From Paraburkholderia hayleyella (lineage in GTDB: Bacteria; Pseudomonadota; Gammaproteobacteria; Burkholderiales; Burkholderiaceae), in contig NZ_QPES01000002.1 of NCBI RefSeq assembly GCF_009455685.1, positions 62,001 through 126,000 on the forward strand: a stretch of DNA of 64,000 nucleotides, in the 5' to 3' direction. Position numbers and translations under genes: made by a program. Below are positions 43,584 through 53,900 of this stretch, in pieces. Position 1 is the first letter of the stretch. Every line of letters starts with the position of its first letter. Below the pieces are notes generated by a model. The model worked only from the letters and a program-made list of their open reading frames with translations. It was not told where the DNA came from and did not search any database.

Positions 43584-43608
43584 TAAAAATCTGGGCGAGT
43601 GGTTCGTC
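43584..43608 (+). promoter_or_regulatory. OrbS-type promoter for orbI
   Basis: TAAA (43584-43587), 17 bases, CGTC (43605-43608). It lies 118 bp before orbI and would drive orbI-J-K-pvdA-orbA. Confidence 0.85.
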
Positions 43609-43725
43609 ACCTGAGTGAAGCCGCTGCCATCCGGCGCGCATGAACTCCGGTCTGCGAGTACGGGGTTGTCCACCGGATACTTTTTAGCGGCCACGTTGTG
43701 GCTCTAGCCGAAGGATTGACCGCGA

Positions 43726-46700
43726 ATGACGACGTTTGCTCCCGCCTTGCATCAACAGATCCGAGAACTGGCATGCCGCGCGCCCGACGCTGCCGCACTC
43801 GCCTCGTTCGTGCCGCACACCGTGCGCCTCACGCGGGCTGAACTGGAGCGGCGCGCGACGTCGATCGCCGCCCAGCTGCGCGCGCGTGGCGTGACCACGG
43901 AAGTGCGCGTGGGCGTGTGTGTCGAGCGTTCGTGCGATCTGATCGTGGCGTTGCTGGCAGTGCTGAAAGCCGGTGGCGTGATGGTACCGCTCGATCCGCG
44001 TCAACCGCTGGCGCGGCTGGAATGGATGCTCCACGATGCGGGCTTGCAACACGGTGTGCTGGGCCACGATGCGCCGCCTGTCTTGCGTGAACACTTGATG
44101 CATTGTCTCGACGTTCACGCCGAGGCAGATGCCAGTGCTGGTGCCGGTGCCGGTGCTGCATCCCGTGATCCAGCCGGCATGCTGGCGCTTGTCGCTGAGG
44201 CGGCTGCTTTCGCGGCAGCTCCCGTGCATCCGCGCGCGGCGGCGTACATGATTTACACCTCGGGCTCGACCGGGGTGCCGAAGGCGGTCGTGGTCGAACA
44301 CGGGCCGCTGGCAGCACATTGCGCCGCAGTGGTGGCGGCTTATCCGATGCGTGCGTCGGACCGCGTGTTGCATTTCGCCTCGGTCAATTTCGATTTGGCG
44401 CATGAATACTGGCTCGCGCCGTTGCTCGCGGGCGCGAGCCTTGTGCTGACCGATCCGCCGCCTGTCACGCCTGATGCCGTGCGCGATCGGGTGGAGCGTG
44501 AAGGCGTGACGATTGCCGCGTTCCCGCCGGCTTATCTGCGTGACTTCGCCGCAGCGGCCGCACGTGCCGGTGTGCCGCCCACGTTGCGGATTCTCGCGTT
44601 CGGCGGCGAAGCCATGCCGCGCGATGTGTTTGCCGCGGTGCGTGACACCTTCCCATTGGTCAGGATGATCAACGGGTATGGCCCGACCGAAGCGGTTATT
44701 TCGCCGCTGCTGTGGCCACTCGATGTCGGGGTGAAGATTGACGCGCCTGGGGCAGAGGCCGCGACAGCATTGCCCATAGGCTGGCCGATAGGGCCGCGCG
44801 TGGCACGTGTCGCACCGGTTGCGGTTGATGTGAGCGCCGCGCCGATGGCGGATGGCCATGGTGAGCCCAGCGGTGGGCGGGGTGGTGAGCGGGGTGGTGA
44901 GCTGTTACTCGGCGGGCTGTGCCTGGCGCGGGGCTATCATGGCCGCGCCGCGCTGACCGCCGAGCAGTTTATTCCCGATGAAGCCGGTGAGCCTGGCGCG
45001 CGAATCTATCGCACGGGAGACCGGGTGCGCGTGCCGCAGGCGGGGCTGGCACCCGCAGCGTTCGAATACCTGGGAAGGATTGACGATCAGGTGCAGATTC
45101 GCGGCGTGCGAGTTGAGCCCGGCGAGATCGCGCAATGCCTGCGGGCGCATCGTGACGTGCATGATGCAGCGGTGCTGGGCGACACGGTGGCAGGGCAGGT
45201 GCGGCTCATTGCATGCGCCGTATTGAATGCCGCCGATGAGGCCCCGGTGGCTTCTATTCAGTCTGACGCACCAGCCCACGGCGATATCGAAGCCCGTTTG
45301 CGTGCCCATCTCGCGCAGCATCTGCCGTCGGCATGGCAACCCCAGCGGCTGGTTGTACTGGGCGCCTTACCCTATACCCTCAACGGCAAGCTCGACCGCG
45401 AAGCCTTGCGCGCCACGCTTGCGGTGGCACCTGAAGCCTCGCCGCGCCCTGTTTACCGCGCGCCGGTAGGCGGCCTCGAACACACCCTGGCTGCGATCTG
45501 GCAGCGCATTCTTGCCAGCGAGACGGCGCCTGGCCGTGACGACCGCTTTGCCGCCTGGGGCGGAGATTCGCTCGCGCTCATGCAGATGCAAGCCGCGATT
45601 CGCCAGCAATGCCAGGTCAATCTCCAGCTCGACGTCTTGTTCGACGATCCCACGCTGGCTGAGCTGGCCGCGCTGATCGCCGCCAGTCCGGCCGGGGAAG
45701 CCGGCTTCATGCCGCTTGCCGCTGAGCCTGCGCGCTCCGCCCAGACGCAGCGGCAAGCGGCGTTTGTCGATCATCCCGCGTCCTATGCGCAGCAGCGCTT
45801 CTGGGTGCTGGCGCAGACGCGCGATGCCGGGAGTGCCTATCACATTGCCGCGCATTGGGACCTGTTCGGCCGGATCGATGCAGAGGTGCTGGAGCGTGCA
45901 CTGGCATGTGTGATCGAACGCCATGACGCCTGGCGCACGACGCTCGTTGAAGATGACGAAGGCATCGTGCTGCAGCGGGTGCATGCTCATCTGCCGGTGC
46001 CACTGGTACAACATGATCTGCATGATCTGGGCGCCGTCGAGCGAGCGCAGGCCGCGACACAACTCGCGGTGCAGCACGCGAGTGCGGCGTTCGATCTCAG
46101 CCGTGGCCCGTTGCTGCGCGCGGCGCTCGTGCGTCTTGGCGATAGCGCGTCCCGTCTGATGCTCACGGCCCATCATGCGATCAGCGATGGCTGGTCATCG
46201 CGCTGCGCCTTTGCTGAACTGGCCACGGCGTACACCGCCTTGCATGCGGGCGAAGCGCCGCGATTACCGGCGTTGCCGCTGCAATACGCGGATTTTTCGC
46301 GCTGGCAGCGCGCATGGCTGGCTCATGGCGAGCGTGAACACCAGCTCGGCTACTGGCGTGAGGCGTTGCGTGAGGCTCCGGGTGCGGTGCCGCTTCCGAC
46401 CGATCGTCCGCTGCCGCAACAACGCACGCTGCACGGCGCGCGTCGTGCCGAGCGGCTCTCGCCCGAGTTGTCCAGGGCCGTGCGCGAGCTGGCGCGTCAG
46501 CACCAGGCTTCGCCTTTCATGGTGCTGCTGGCAGCGTTCAACGCCTGGCTGTATCGCCTGAGTGGCGCGACGGATCTGGTGGTCGCGTTGCCCGTGGCAA
46601 ACCGTCAGCGCAGCGAAGTCGCGCCGCTGTTAGGTCTTTTCATCAATACCGTCGCGTTGCGCACCCGCCTCGATCCACTCGCGCCGTTTAGCGCCTTGCT

Positions 46701-49700
46701 TGACCAGGTGCGCCGCACGACACTGGCGGCCTACGCGCATCAGGACGTGCCCTTCGATCAGGTGTTCGATGCGGTCGCGCCGCCTGTGCGCCGCGGCGAA
46801 GACTGGCTGCGGGTGAAATTCGCACAACAGTTTGTCTTTGACACTCCGGTGGCGTTGCCGGAGGCCAGCGCGATTCTCACGCCGGGTCCTGACGTGGCCG
46901 CCCGTTTTGATTTCGCCCTCGATTTCACCGATGATCCGCGCGGTATCGAACTGGTTGCCGCCTGGGCCACCGATTGTCTCGACGATGCCACGGCCCACGC
47001 GTGGCTCGAAAGCTTCGTGATGTTGCTGGAGGCGGGGGTCGCGCAGCCCTCACAGAGGCTCACGGCGTTACGTGTGGGCCGCGCCGCAGCGTTGTGCGGC
47101 CGCTTTCAGGCGCCACGCTTTACCACTGTGGTGGAAGCGTTTGCTCATCATGCGCAAGCGAGGGCCCAGCATCCCGCCGTCACCGATGCGCACACTGGGC
47201 TGAGCTTTGCCGAGCTCGATGCCGCTTCCGGTCAGGTGGCCCAGGCTTTGCATCAACGTGGTGTGGTCGCCGGAGACGCGGTGGCGCTTTGCCTCGAGCG
47301 CTCGGTGCCCTTTGTCGTGGCACTGCTGGGTGTGCTGAAGGCGGGGGCAATGGCCGTGCCGCTCGATCCCGCCATGCCGCGCGAGCGCCTCGTCGCTGCG
47401 GTGCGCGCTTGCGCGGCGCGCTGCATGCTGGTTCACGGCGCGCGGGCCCATTCCAGCTGGAAGAGCCTGGAGGAGCCGGCGGGCAACAAGCATGACACGC
47501 ATGACATGCATGCCGTCATCGACCTCGCCGCGCTGCCTGCGCAGGCTGGCGCGACACCCTTGATGCCGCTACCGAACCCGGCCCAGGCCGCGTATCTGAT
47601 CTACACCTCAGGCTCGACCGGCATACCGAAGGGTGTCGTCATCGAGCACCGCGCGCTGGCCGATTACGTCGATGGCATGCTGAGCGAGCTGGCCTTCGCC
47701 AGTGACGCCAGCATGGCGATGGTGTCCACCGTGGCGGCGGACCTGGGCCATACAACGCTCTTTGGCGCGCTGTATTCCGGCCGCACCCTGCATCTGCTAC
47801 CCGCCGAATGTGCCTTCGATCCAGACCGGTTCGCCAGCGTAATGCGCGAGCGCCAGGTGGGGGTGCTGAAGATCGTGCCGAGCCATCTGCAAGCGTTGCT
47901 GGAAGCGCAGCAGGCCGCTGATGTATTGCCGCTTCACGCGCTGGTGCTGGGAGGCGAGCCTTTGCCGTGGAGCCTGGTGAAGCGCATCACCGCACTCGCG
48001 CCCGCGTGCCGCGTGATTAATCACTACGGTCCGACCGAAGCGACAGTCGGCGTGCTGACGTTCGACGCCACGGCTGCCGCGTCTGCCGCATCTGCCACGT
48101 TGCGCGCCGATGCCATGACGGGATCGGGCGTGCCAACTGGGCGGCCTTTGCCGAATGTGCGAGCGTATGTGCTCGATTCCTATGGCGCACCCGTGCCTGT
48201 CGGTGCAACAGGCGAGCTGTATCTGGGGGGGCCGGGTATCGCGTGGGGTTATCTGGGTCGCCCGGGTGCGAGCGCCGAACGCTTTGTGCCGGACGCATCG
48301 GGCATGCCTGGCAGCCGTCTCTATCGCACGGGAGACCGCATGCGGCTGCGCGCCGATGGCGCGCTGGATTACCTCGGACGGCTGGACGATCAGGTGAAGA
48401 TTCGCGGCTACCGGGTCGAGCCTGGCGAGATTAGCGGCGTGTTGTGCGGCCTCGCGGGGGTGGCCCAGGCACAGACGGTGGCGCTGCACGAAGCGGGCCG
48501 CACACGGCTGGCGGCGTTCGTCGTGCTGGACGCGGCGGGCCGCGCAGCGAGGCTCGATGAAGCCGCGCTGCGCGCTCAACTGGACGAGCGCCTGGCGGAT
48601 TACATGGTGCCTGCCGTACTCCAGGTGCGCGAGGTGTTGCCGGTTACCGTGAACGGCAAGATCGACCGGGCGCAGTTGCGTGAATGGGGCATGGCCTTTG
48701 CACCGGTGGCCGCCGCGGGCGATGCGCCGCAGCCTGGCGCGGAAAGCGTGCTGGCGGAAGTCTGGCAAGGTGTACTACGCACGGCTCGGGTGGGGCGTGA
48801 CGATAACTTTTTCGAACTAGGCGGTGATTCCATCCTGGCCTTGCAGGTGATCGCCCGGGCGCGCAAACGGGGCGTGCGTTTTACGCCGAAGCAACTATTC
48901 GACCGCCCGACGATCGCAGAACTGGCAGCCGTTGCGCTCTGTGTCGATGCCGCCGTTAGCCCGCAGCAGGAAGCAAATTCAAACGCAGCCGCAGCCGGGG
49001 CAAGCTCCGCAGGCCCTTTGAACGAGAAGCCTGAGGTTACGCTGACACCCGCGCAGCAGCGCTTTTTCGAGCTGAATGTGCCAAGGCCTCAGCACTGGAA
49101 TCAGGCCATCACACTCACGCCGGTAGGGCATTTCGATGCTGCCGCGTTTGCCGAGGCTTTCGCTGCGCTGCTGGGGCATCACGATAGCTTTCGTTTGCGC
49201 TTTAGCCGCACGCGGCCAGCCGGACAGGCTCACCCTCAGGCGAACTCATGGCGCGCGTTTTACGCCGAACGCGCCTATGACGTGTTGCCACTCGCCATGA
49301 ACGAGATGGGCGAGACCTTCGTCGATGAGGCCGATGCCTTGAGCCAGTTCGATGCGCTGCAATGCAGCTTCGATCTTGAACGGGGGCCGTTGGCGGGAGC
49401 GATGGTGGCATGGCTCGCAGAGGGACAAGTCCGCATTTTCGTCGCGTTGCATCACCTGATTGTCGATGGCGTGTCGTGGCGCGTGCTGCTCGATGATCTG
49501 GAAAGCGCCTATCGTGCGGCGTGTGAGCGCCGCCCCGTGCGCCTTGCCGCTCAAGGTAGCGCTGCACCCGCATGGGCCGCGCGCCTGACGCAGGCTGCCC
49601 AGCAAGCGAATCACGATACCGCTGCCATGACGCCGTTTGCCGGTGAACTGGCCTGGTGGATGCGTTTGCAGGGGCTCAGCGCCACCTTGCCCTGCGATCA

Positions 49701-52700
49701 TCCGCAGGGCGCCATGACGATCGCGCAAGGCGCGACGTTCGAGCAGCGCTTCGATGCTGACCTGACGCGTGTTTTATTGACCGAAGCCAATGCCGCCTGG
49801 CGTACGCAAACACTTGAGCTTCTGTTGGCCGCGCTGGTGCAGGCACTGGCGCCAGCACAACGCCAACCGTATCCGGAAGCAGAAGCAGGCGAGGCAGCGC
49901 CGTCTTCTCCGTTGCTGCTCGAACTCGAAGGCCATGGGCGGGAAGCGCTGTTCGACGAGATCGACCTGAGCCGGACCTTAGGCTGGCTCACGAGCCATTA
50001 CCCCGTGGCGCTGCCCGTGTGCGAGCGGGTTACCGATACGCTTTGCGCGCTCAAGGACACGCTGCGCGCGGTGCCGCATAAAGGGCTGGGTTTTGGCGTG
50101 CTGCGTTATCTCGGCGATGCGCCGACGCGCGCGGCGTTAGCTGCCTTGCCCCGGCCATGCATCACGTTCAACTATCTGGGGCAGTTCGAGGCCGCGCGCG
50201 AGGCGGCGTTGCTGCCGCAATTCGGTGGGGTGGGTGCTGAGCGAGATCCCGCCGGGCCGCTCTCGAATGCGCTGGCGCTGCATGCGCATATCGACGCGGC
50301 CCGCACTTTGAGCGTGCACTGGGTGTACAGCACGGCGATGTTCGAGCGCGCGACGATTGAAACGTTGATGCAGCGTTTCGACGCGACGTTGCGGACACTG
50401 CTTGGCGCATGCGTCGAACGCGTGGCGCAACACGGCGCGGGCGCGACATCAGGCGATTTCCCTCTGGCGGCGCAAGCGGGCCTCACGCAACCCATGCTGG
50501 AACGTTTGCCACACGCCTTGCGTGGCATCGACGAGATTTATCCGCTGTCACCGATGCAGCAGGGGTTGCTGTTTCATGCGCTGTATGCCCCAGAGCAATC
50601 GACTTACGTGAACCAGCTCGTGGCGACACTCGATACGCCAGACATCGAACGCTTGAGCGAGGCCTTCAACCGGCGCATGGCGCAGCACGACATCTTGCGC
50701 ACCAGCTTCTGGCATGGCACCGCGTTGCCGTTGCAAATCGTTCATCGCCAGGCGACGCTACCGCTGCAACGACTCGACTGGCGCGCGGCGGCGGATCGGG
50801 CGCAGCAGCACGATAACGCTGAGTCGGCTTTTGCCGCATGGCTTGCTGCCGATCGCGCAGCGGGCTTTGATCTGACACAGGCGCCGCTGATGCGCGTCAC
50901 GCTGATCCAGATGGATGAGCACACCTGGCGGCTGGTGTGGACTCGCCATCACTTGTTGCTCGATGGCTGGAGCAGCGCGCAGATGTTTGCCGAAGTACTG
51001 CGCGATTATCAGCAGGATGGGCCACGCCCGTCGTCGTTTGCTGCCGCGCGGCTGCATCCTGCGAGCGCCGGGCCGCGTTACCGCGATTTCATCGCGTGGC
51101 TGGCGGCGCGCGATACCGCCGCGGACGAAGCGTTCTGGCGTGAGCGTCTGACGCAGTTCGACGCGCCGACGCTGATCGCGCAGCGCGAGGCGGTGGCGCT
51201 TCATGAGCCGAACGTGCGGCCTGAAGGGCATATGACATGGCGCGCGGAACTCGATGCGCAAACCACGGCGAGCCTCGTGGAGTTGGCCCGTCGGCTGAAG
51301 CTGACGCTCAATACGGTGATCCAGGGCGCGTGGGCGTTGTTGTTGCAACGGTTCACGCATCAGCGCAGCGTGGCCTTTGGCGCAACCGTGGCAGGCCGCC
51401 CGGACGCGCTGCCGGGCATCGAGCAGGTGCTGGGCCTGTTCATCAATACGCTGCCGGTCATCACGGCCCCCGCGCCGCACGAACGCATTGCTGACTGGCT
51501 GATGCAGTTGCAGCGCACTCATGCCGCGAGTACCGGGCACGCACATACGCCGCTCTATGAGATTCAGCGATGGGCTCAGGCAGGAGGTGGCGCGCTCTTC
51601 GACACCTTGCTGGTTTTCGAAAATTATCCTGTCGATGCCGTATGGTCCGAGCGCAGCGAGCGTGCACTGCGTTTGCGTGACGTGCGCAGTATCGAAGCGA
51701 CGGATTTTGCGCTGACGCTGCTGGTTCAGACGGGTACCACACTCACGCTGGATTACGGCTTCGATACCGCACGCGTCGATCTGGCGCGAACCCAGGCGAT
51801 CCAGCGGGCGTTCGCCGCCTGCCTCGAAGCCTTCGTCGCTGATCCTTTCGCTGCGCTTGGCAGCGTGACGCTGACAACGCCTTCTGATCGCGCCGCGCTC
51901 GCGCGCTTCAACCAGACTCAGTTCGACTGGCCGCAGGCACAACAGCAGCCGTTGCCGCAACAGATCGCGCAGCAGGCACGGGCCACACCGCAGGCCATTG
52001 CATTGCAGATGAGTTGCGCGCAAGGGCTGGATGGCACGGTGCATGAGGCGCTGAGTTACGCTGAGCTCGATGAGCGGGTGGCGCGCGTTGCCGCCTTGCT
52101 GCGCGCGGCAGGTGTGGGCGCGGAGAGCCTCGTGGCGTTATGCGTTGAGCGCTCGCTGGAGATGGTGATCGCGTTGCTGGGCGTGATGCGTGCCGGAGCG
52201 GCGTATGTTCCCGTCGATCCCGACTATCCGGCTGAGCGCATCGCCTATCTGCTTGGTGATGCACGGCCTGCCCTGGTGCTGACGCAGCATGCGCTGTTCG
52301 AGCGCGTGCGTGAGGCGGTGCCCGATGCCACACTGCCCGTGATCTGCATGGAAGACTGGCTGTCAATGAACGCCGCGCCTGCTGCCGGCAGTTGGGCTGG
52401 CAGTGAGGCAGACAGCGCGGCAGACGGCGCGGCGCCGCTGGCGCCCGAACAGCTCGCGTATCTGATCTACACCTCGGGCTCGACGGGCAAGCCCAAAGGC
52501 GCGGGGAATACCCATCGCGCGCTCGCTAACCGCATCGCGTGGATGCAAGAGGCGTACCGTTTGCGTCCGGACGACGTGGTGTTGCATAAAACGCCGTTTG
52601 GTTTCGACGTCTCCGTGTGGGAATTTGTCTGGCCACTCGCCTATGGCGCGCGGCTCGCTATCGCCGCGCCAGGCGATCATCGTGATCCCGCACGGCTGGT

Positions 52701-53889
52701 TGCCCTGATCGAAGCCCAGCGTGTCACCACGCTGCATTTCGTGCCGTCGATGCTGGGCGTGTTTCTCGCGTATCTCGAGGACTTTGACGCCACTACGCGC
52801 TGCGCGAGCCTGACACGCATCATCTCGAGTGGCGAGGCGCTCTCCACGGAACTCGTCGCGCGTTGCGCCACGTTATTGCCGCAGGCGCAACTCTTCAACC
52901 TGTATGGCCCGACCGAAGCCGCGATCGACGTCTCGCACTGGTGCTGCCTGCCGGCTTCTGCTGTGCCGGCTTCTGCTGCATCCGTGCCCATCGGCGAGCC
53001 CATCGCCAATCTCCAGTTGCATGTGTTCGATGACGCAGGCCAGCCTTTGCCGCCAGGCGCCGTTGGCGAGCTGTATCTCGGTGGCGTGGGGTTGGCACGC
53101 GGCTATCTGGGCCGCCCGGCACTGACTGCCGAGCGCTTCGTGCCCGATCCCTTCACGTCTGGCGCGCGGCTTTATCGCACGGGGGATCGGGTGCGCCGTC
53201 GTGATGATGGCGTGCTCGATTACCTCGGCCGTATCGATCAACAAGTCAAGCTGCGCGGCCAACGCATCGAACCGGGTGAAATCGAAGCGCTCCTGCGAGC
53301 GGCTCCCGGTGTGCACGACGCGGTTGTGATCGTGCGCGATGAGCAACTGCTGGGCTACGTCGCTTGCCGCACGCCTGGCACGCTCGATCGGGCCGCGCTC
53401 TTCGCGGTGCTGCGCGCCCAGTTGCCGGCTTATATGGTTCCCGCGCATCTGATCGAACTCGCCATGCTGCCCGTGACCCCGAACGGCAAGTGCGACCGCG
53501 CGGCATTACCCGCACCGTCACGCGAGGCCGATGAGGCCGATAAGGCCGATGCCGGCATGGAGGCTGCCGCGAACCTGCCGCAGAGCGGCACGCAAGCCGA
53601 ACTCGCTGCGATCTGGCAGCGCGTGCTGCGTCTGGAGGCTTCTGCCGTGCTGCGCCGCGATAGCGATTTCTTCGCGCTAGGCGGCCATTCCCTGCTGGCC
53701 ACGCAGGTCAACGCCCAGGTCAATCTGCATTGGTCGCTGGCTTTGCCGCTGCGCTTGCTGTTCGATACCCGCACGCTGGCGCAGTACGCCGCTGCGATTG
53801 ATCACGCCCTTGAGGCGCGCGGCGCGCATGCGCTGGATGACGCGGCCAGCGCCATCGACGCGCTGCTCGGCGAACTTGAAGCGCAATAA
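43726..53889 (+). CDS. orbI: NRPS OrbI-like: A-T-C-A-T-E-C-A-T (Orn*-Asp-Ser)
   Basis: 3387 aa. Domain order with core motifs: A1 (YTSGSTG at 177), T1 (GGDS near 613), C2 (HHAISDGW at 816), A2 (YTSGSTG at 1293), T2 (LGGDS near 1700), E (HHLIVDGVSW at 1909), C3 (HHLLLDGWS at 2408), A3 (YTSGSTG at 2915), T3 (LGGHS near 3319). My reading of the specificity residues is A1 DLEAAGGIS (Glu239, fitting a modified ornithine), A2 DLTKVGHVG (aspartate) and A3 DVWHISLID (serine). There is no loading C domain, so the first residue is taken directly, as in OrbI. The E domain makes module 2 D-configured. The starter A domain has Gly/Arg-rich and Gly/Ala insertions from short repeats. OrbJ follows after 11 bp. 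Confidence 0.95.
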   Translation: MTTFAPALHQQIRELACRAPDAAALASFVPHTVRLTRAELERRATSIAAQLRARGVTTEVRVGVCVERSCDLIVALLAVLKAGGVMVPLDPRQPLARLEWMLHDAGLQHGVLGHDAPPVLREHLMHCLDVHAEADASAGAGAGAASRDPAGMLALVAEAAAFAAAPVHPRAAAYMIYTSGSTGVPKAVVVEHGPLAAHCAAVVAAYPMRASDRVLHFASVNFDLAHEYWLAPLLAGASLVLTDPPPVTPDAVRDRVEREGVTIAAFPPAYLRDFAAAAARAGVPPTLRILAFGGEAMPRDVFAAVRDTFPLVRMINGYGPTEAVISPLLWPLDVGVKIDAPGAEAATALPIGWPIGPRVARVAPVAVDVSAAPMADGHGEPSGGRGGERGGELLLGGLCLARGYHGRAALTAEQFIPDEAGEPGARIYRTGDRVRVPQAGLAPAAFEYLGRIDDQVQIRGVRVEPGEIAQCLRAHRDVHDAAVLGDTVAGQVRLIACAVLNAADEAPVASIQSDAPAHGDIEARLRAHLAQHLPSAWQPQRLVVLGALPYTLNGKLDREALRATLAVAPEASPRPVYRAPVGGLEHTLAAIWQRILASETAPGRDDRFAAWGGDSLALMQMQAAIRQQCQVNLQLDVLFDDPTLAELAALIAASPAGEAGFMPLAAEPARSAQTQRQAAFVDHPASYAQQRFWVLAQTRDAGSAYHIAAHWDLFGRIDAEVLERALACVIERHDAWRTTLVEDDEGIVLQRVHAHLPVPLVQHDLHDLGAVERAQAATQLAVQHASAAFDLSRGPLLRAALVRLGDSASRLMLTAHHAISDGWSSRCAFAELATAYTALHAGEAPRLPALPLQYADFSRWQRAWLAHGEREHQLGYWREALREAPGAVPLPTDRPLPQQRTLHGARRAERLSPELSRAVRELARQHQASPFMVLLAAFNAWLYRLSGATDLVVALPVANRQRSEVAPLLGLFINTVALRTRLDPLAPFSALLDQVRRTTLAAYAHQDVPFDQVFDAVAPPVRRGEDWLRVKFAQQFVFDTPVALPEASAILTPGPDVAARFDFALDFTDDPRGIELVAAWATDCLDDATAHAWLESFVMLLEAGVAQPSQRLTALRVGRAAALCGRFQAPRFTTVVEAFAHHAQARAQHPAVTDAHTGLSFAELDAASGQVAQALHQRGVVAGDAVALCLERSVPFVVALLGVLKAGAMAVPLDPAMPRERLVAAVRACAARCMLVHGARAHSSWKSLEEPAGNKHDTHDMHAVIDLAALPAQAGATPLMPLPNPAQAAYLIYTSGSTGIPKGVVIEHRALADYVDGMLSELAFASDASMAMVSTVAADLGHTTLFGALYSGRTLHLLPAECAFDPDRFASVMRERQVGVLKIVPSHLQALLEAQQAADVLPLHALVLGGEPLPWSLVKRITALAPACRVINHYGPTEATVGVLTFDATAAASAASATLRADAMTGSGVPTGRPLPNVRAYVLDSYGAPVPVGATGELYLGGPGIAWGYLGRPGASAERFVPDASGMPGSRLYRTGDRMRLRADGALDYLGRLDDQVKIRGYRVEPGEISGVLCGLAGVAQAQTVALHEAGRTRLAAFVVLDAAGRAARLDEAALRAQLDERLADYMVPAVLQVREVLPVTVNGKIDRAQLREWGMAFAPVAAAGDAPQPGAESVLAEVWQGVLRTARVGRDDNFFELGGDSILALQVIARARKRGVRFTPKQLFDRPTIAELAAVALCVDAAVSPQQEANSNAAAAGASSAGPLNEKPEVTLTPAQQRFFELNVPRPQHWNQAITLTPVGHFDAAAFAEAFAALLGHHDSFRLRFSRTRPAGQAHPQANSWRAFYAERAYDVLPLAMNEMGETFVDEADALSQFDALQCSFDLERGPLAGAMVAWLAEGQVRIFVALHHLIVDGVSWRVLLDDLESAYRAACERRPVRLAAQGSAAPAWAARLTQAAQQANHDTAAMTPFAGELAWWMRLQGLSATLPCDHPQGAMTIAQGATFEQRFDADLTRVLLTEANAAWRTQTLELLLAALVQALAPAQRQPYPEAEAGEAAPSSPLLLELEGHGREALFDEIDLSRTLGWLTSHYPVALPVCERVTDTLCALKDTLRAVPHKGLGFGVLRYLGDAPTRAALAALPRPCITFNYLGQFEAAREAALLPQFGGVGAERDPAGPLSNALALHAHIDAARTLSVHWVYSTAMFERATIETLMQRFDATLRTLLGACVERVAQHGAGATSGDFPLAAQAGLTQPMLERLPHALRGIDEIYPLSPMQQGLLFHALYAPEQSTYVNQLVATLDTPDIERLSEAFNRRMAQHDILRTSFWHGTALPLQIVHRQATLPLQRLDWRAAADRAQQHDNAESAFAAWLAADRAAGFDLTQAPLMRVTLIQMDEHTWRLVWTRHHLLLDGWSSAQMFAEVLRDYQQDGPRPSSFAAARLHPASAGPRYRDFIAWLAARDTAADEAFWRERLTQFDAPTLIAQREAVALHEPNVRPEGHMTWRAELDAQTTASLVELARRLKLTLNTVIQGAWALLLQRFTHQRSVAFGATVAGRPDALPGIEQVLGLFINTLPVITAPAPHERIADWLMQLQRTHAASTGHAHTPLYEIQRWAQAGGGALFDTLLVFENYPVDAVWSERSERALRLRDVRSIEATDFALTLLVQTGTTLTLDYGFDTARVDLARTQAIQRAFAACLEAFVADPFAALGSVTLTTPSDRAALARFNQTQFDWPQAQQQPLPQQIAQQARATPQAIALQMSCAQGLDGTVHEALSYAELDERVARVAALLRAAGVGAESLVALCVERSLEMVIALLGVMRAGAAYVPVDPDYPAERIAYLLGDARPALVLTQHALFERVREAVPDATLPVICMEDWLSMNAAPAAGSWAGSEADSAADGAAPLAPEQLAYLIYTSGSTGKPKGAGNTHRALANRIAWMQEAYRLRPDDVVLHKTPFGFDVSVWEFVWPLAYGARLAIAAPGDHRDPARLVALIEAQRVTTLHFVPSMLGVFLAYLEDFDATTRCASLTRIISSGEALSTELVARCATLLPQAQLFNLYGPTEAAIDVSHWCCLPASAVPASAASVPIGEPIANLQLHVFDDAGQPLPPGAVGELYLGGVGLARGYLGRPALTAERFVPDPFTSGARLYRTGDRVRRRDDGVLDYLGRIDQQVKLRGQRIEPGEIEALLRAAPGVHDAVVIVRDEQLLGYVACRTPGTLDRAALFAVLRAQLPAYMVPAHLIELAMLPVTPNGKCDRAALPAPSREADEADKADAGMEAAANLPQSGTQAELAAIWQRVLRLEASAVLRRDSDFFALGGHSLLATQVNAQVNLHWSLALPLRLLFDTRTLAQYAAAIDHALEARGAHALDDAASAIDALLGELEAQ

Positions 53890-53900
53890 GGATGCCTTGA

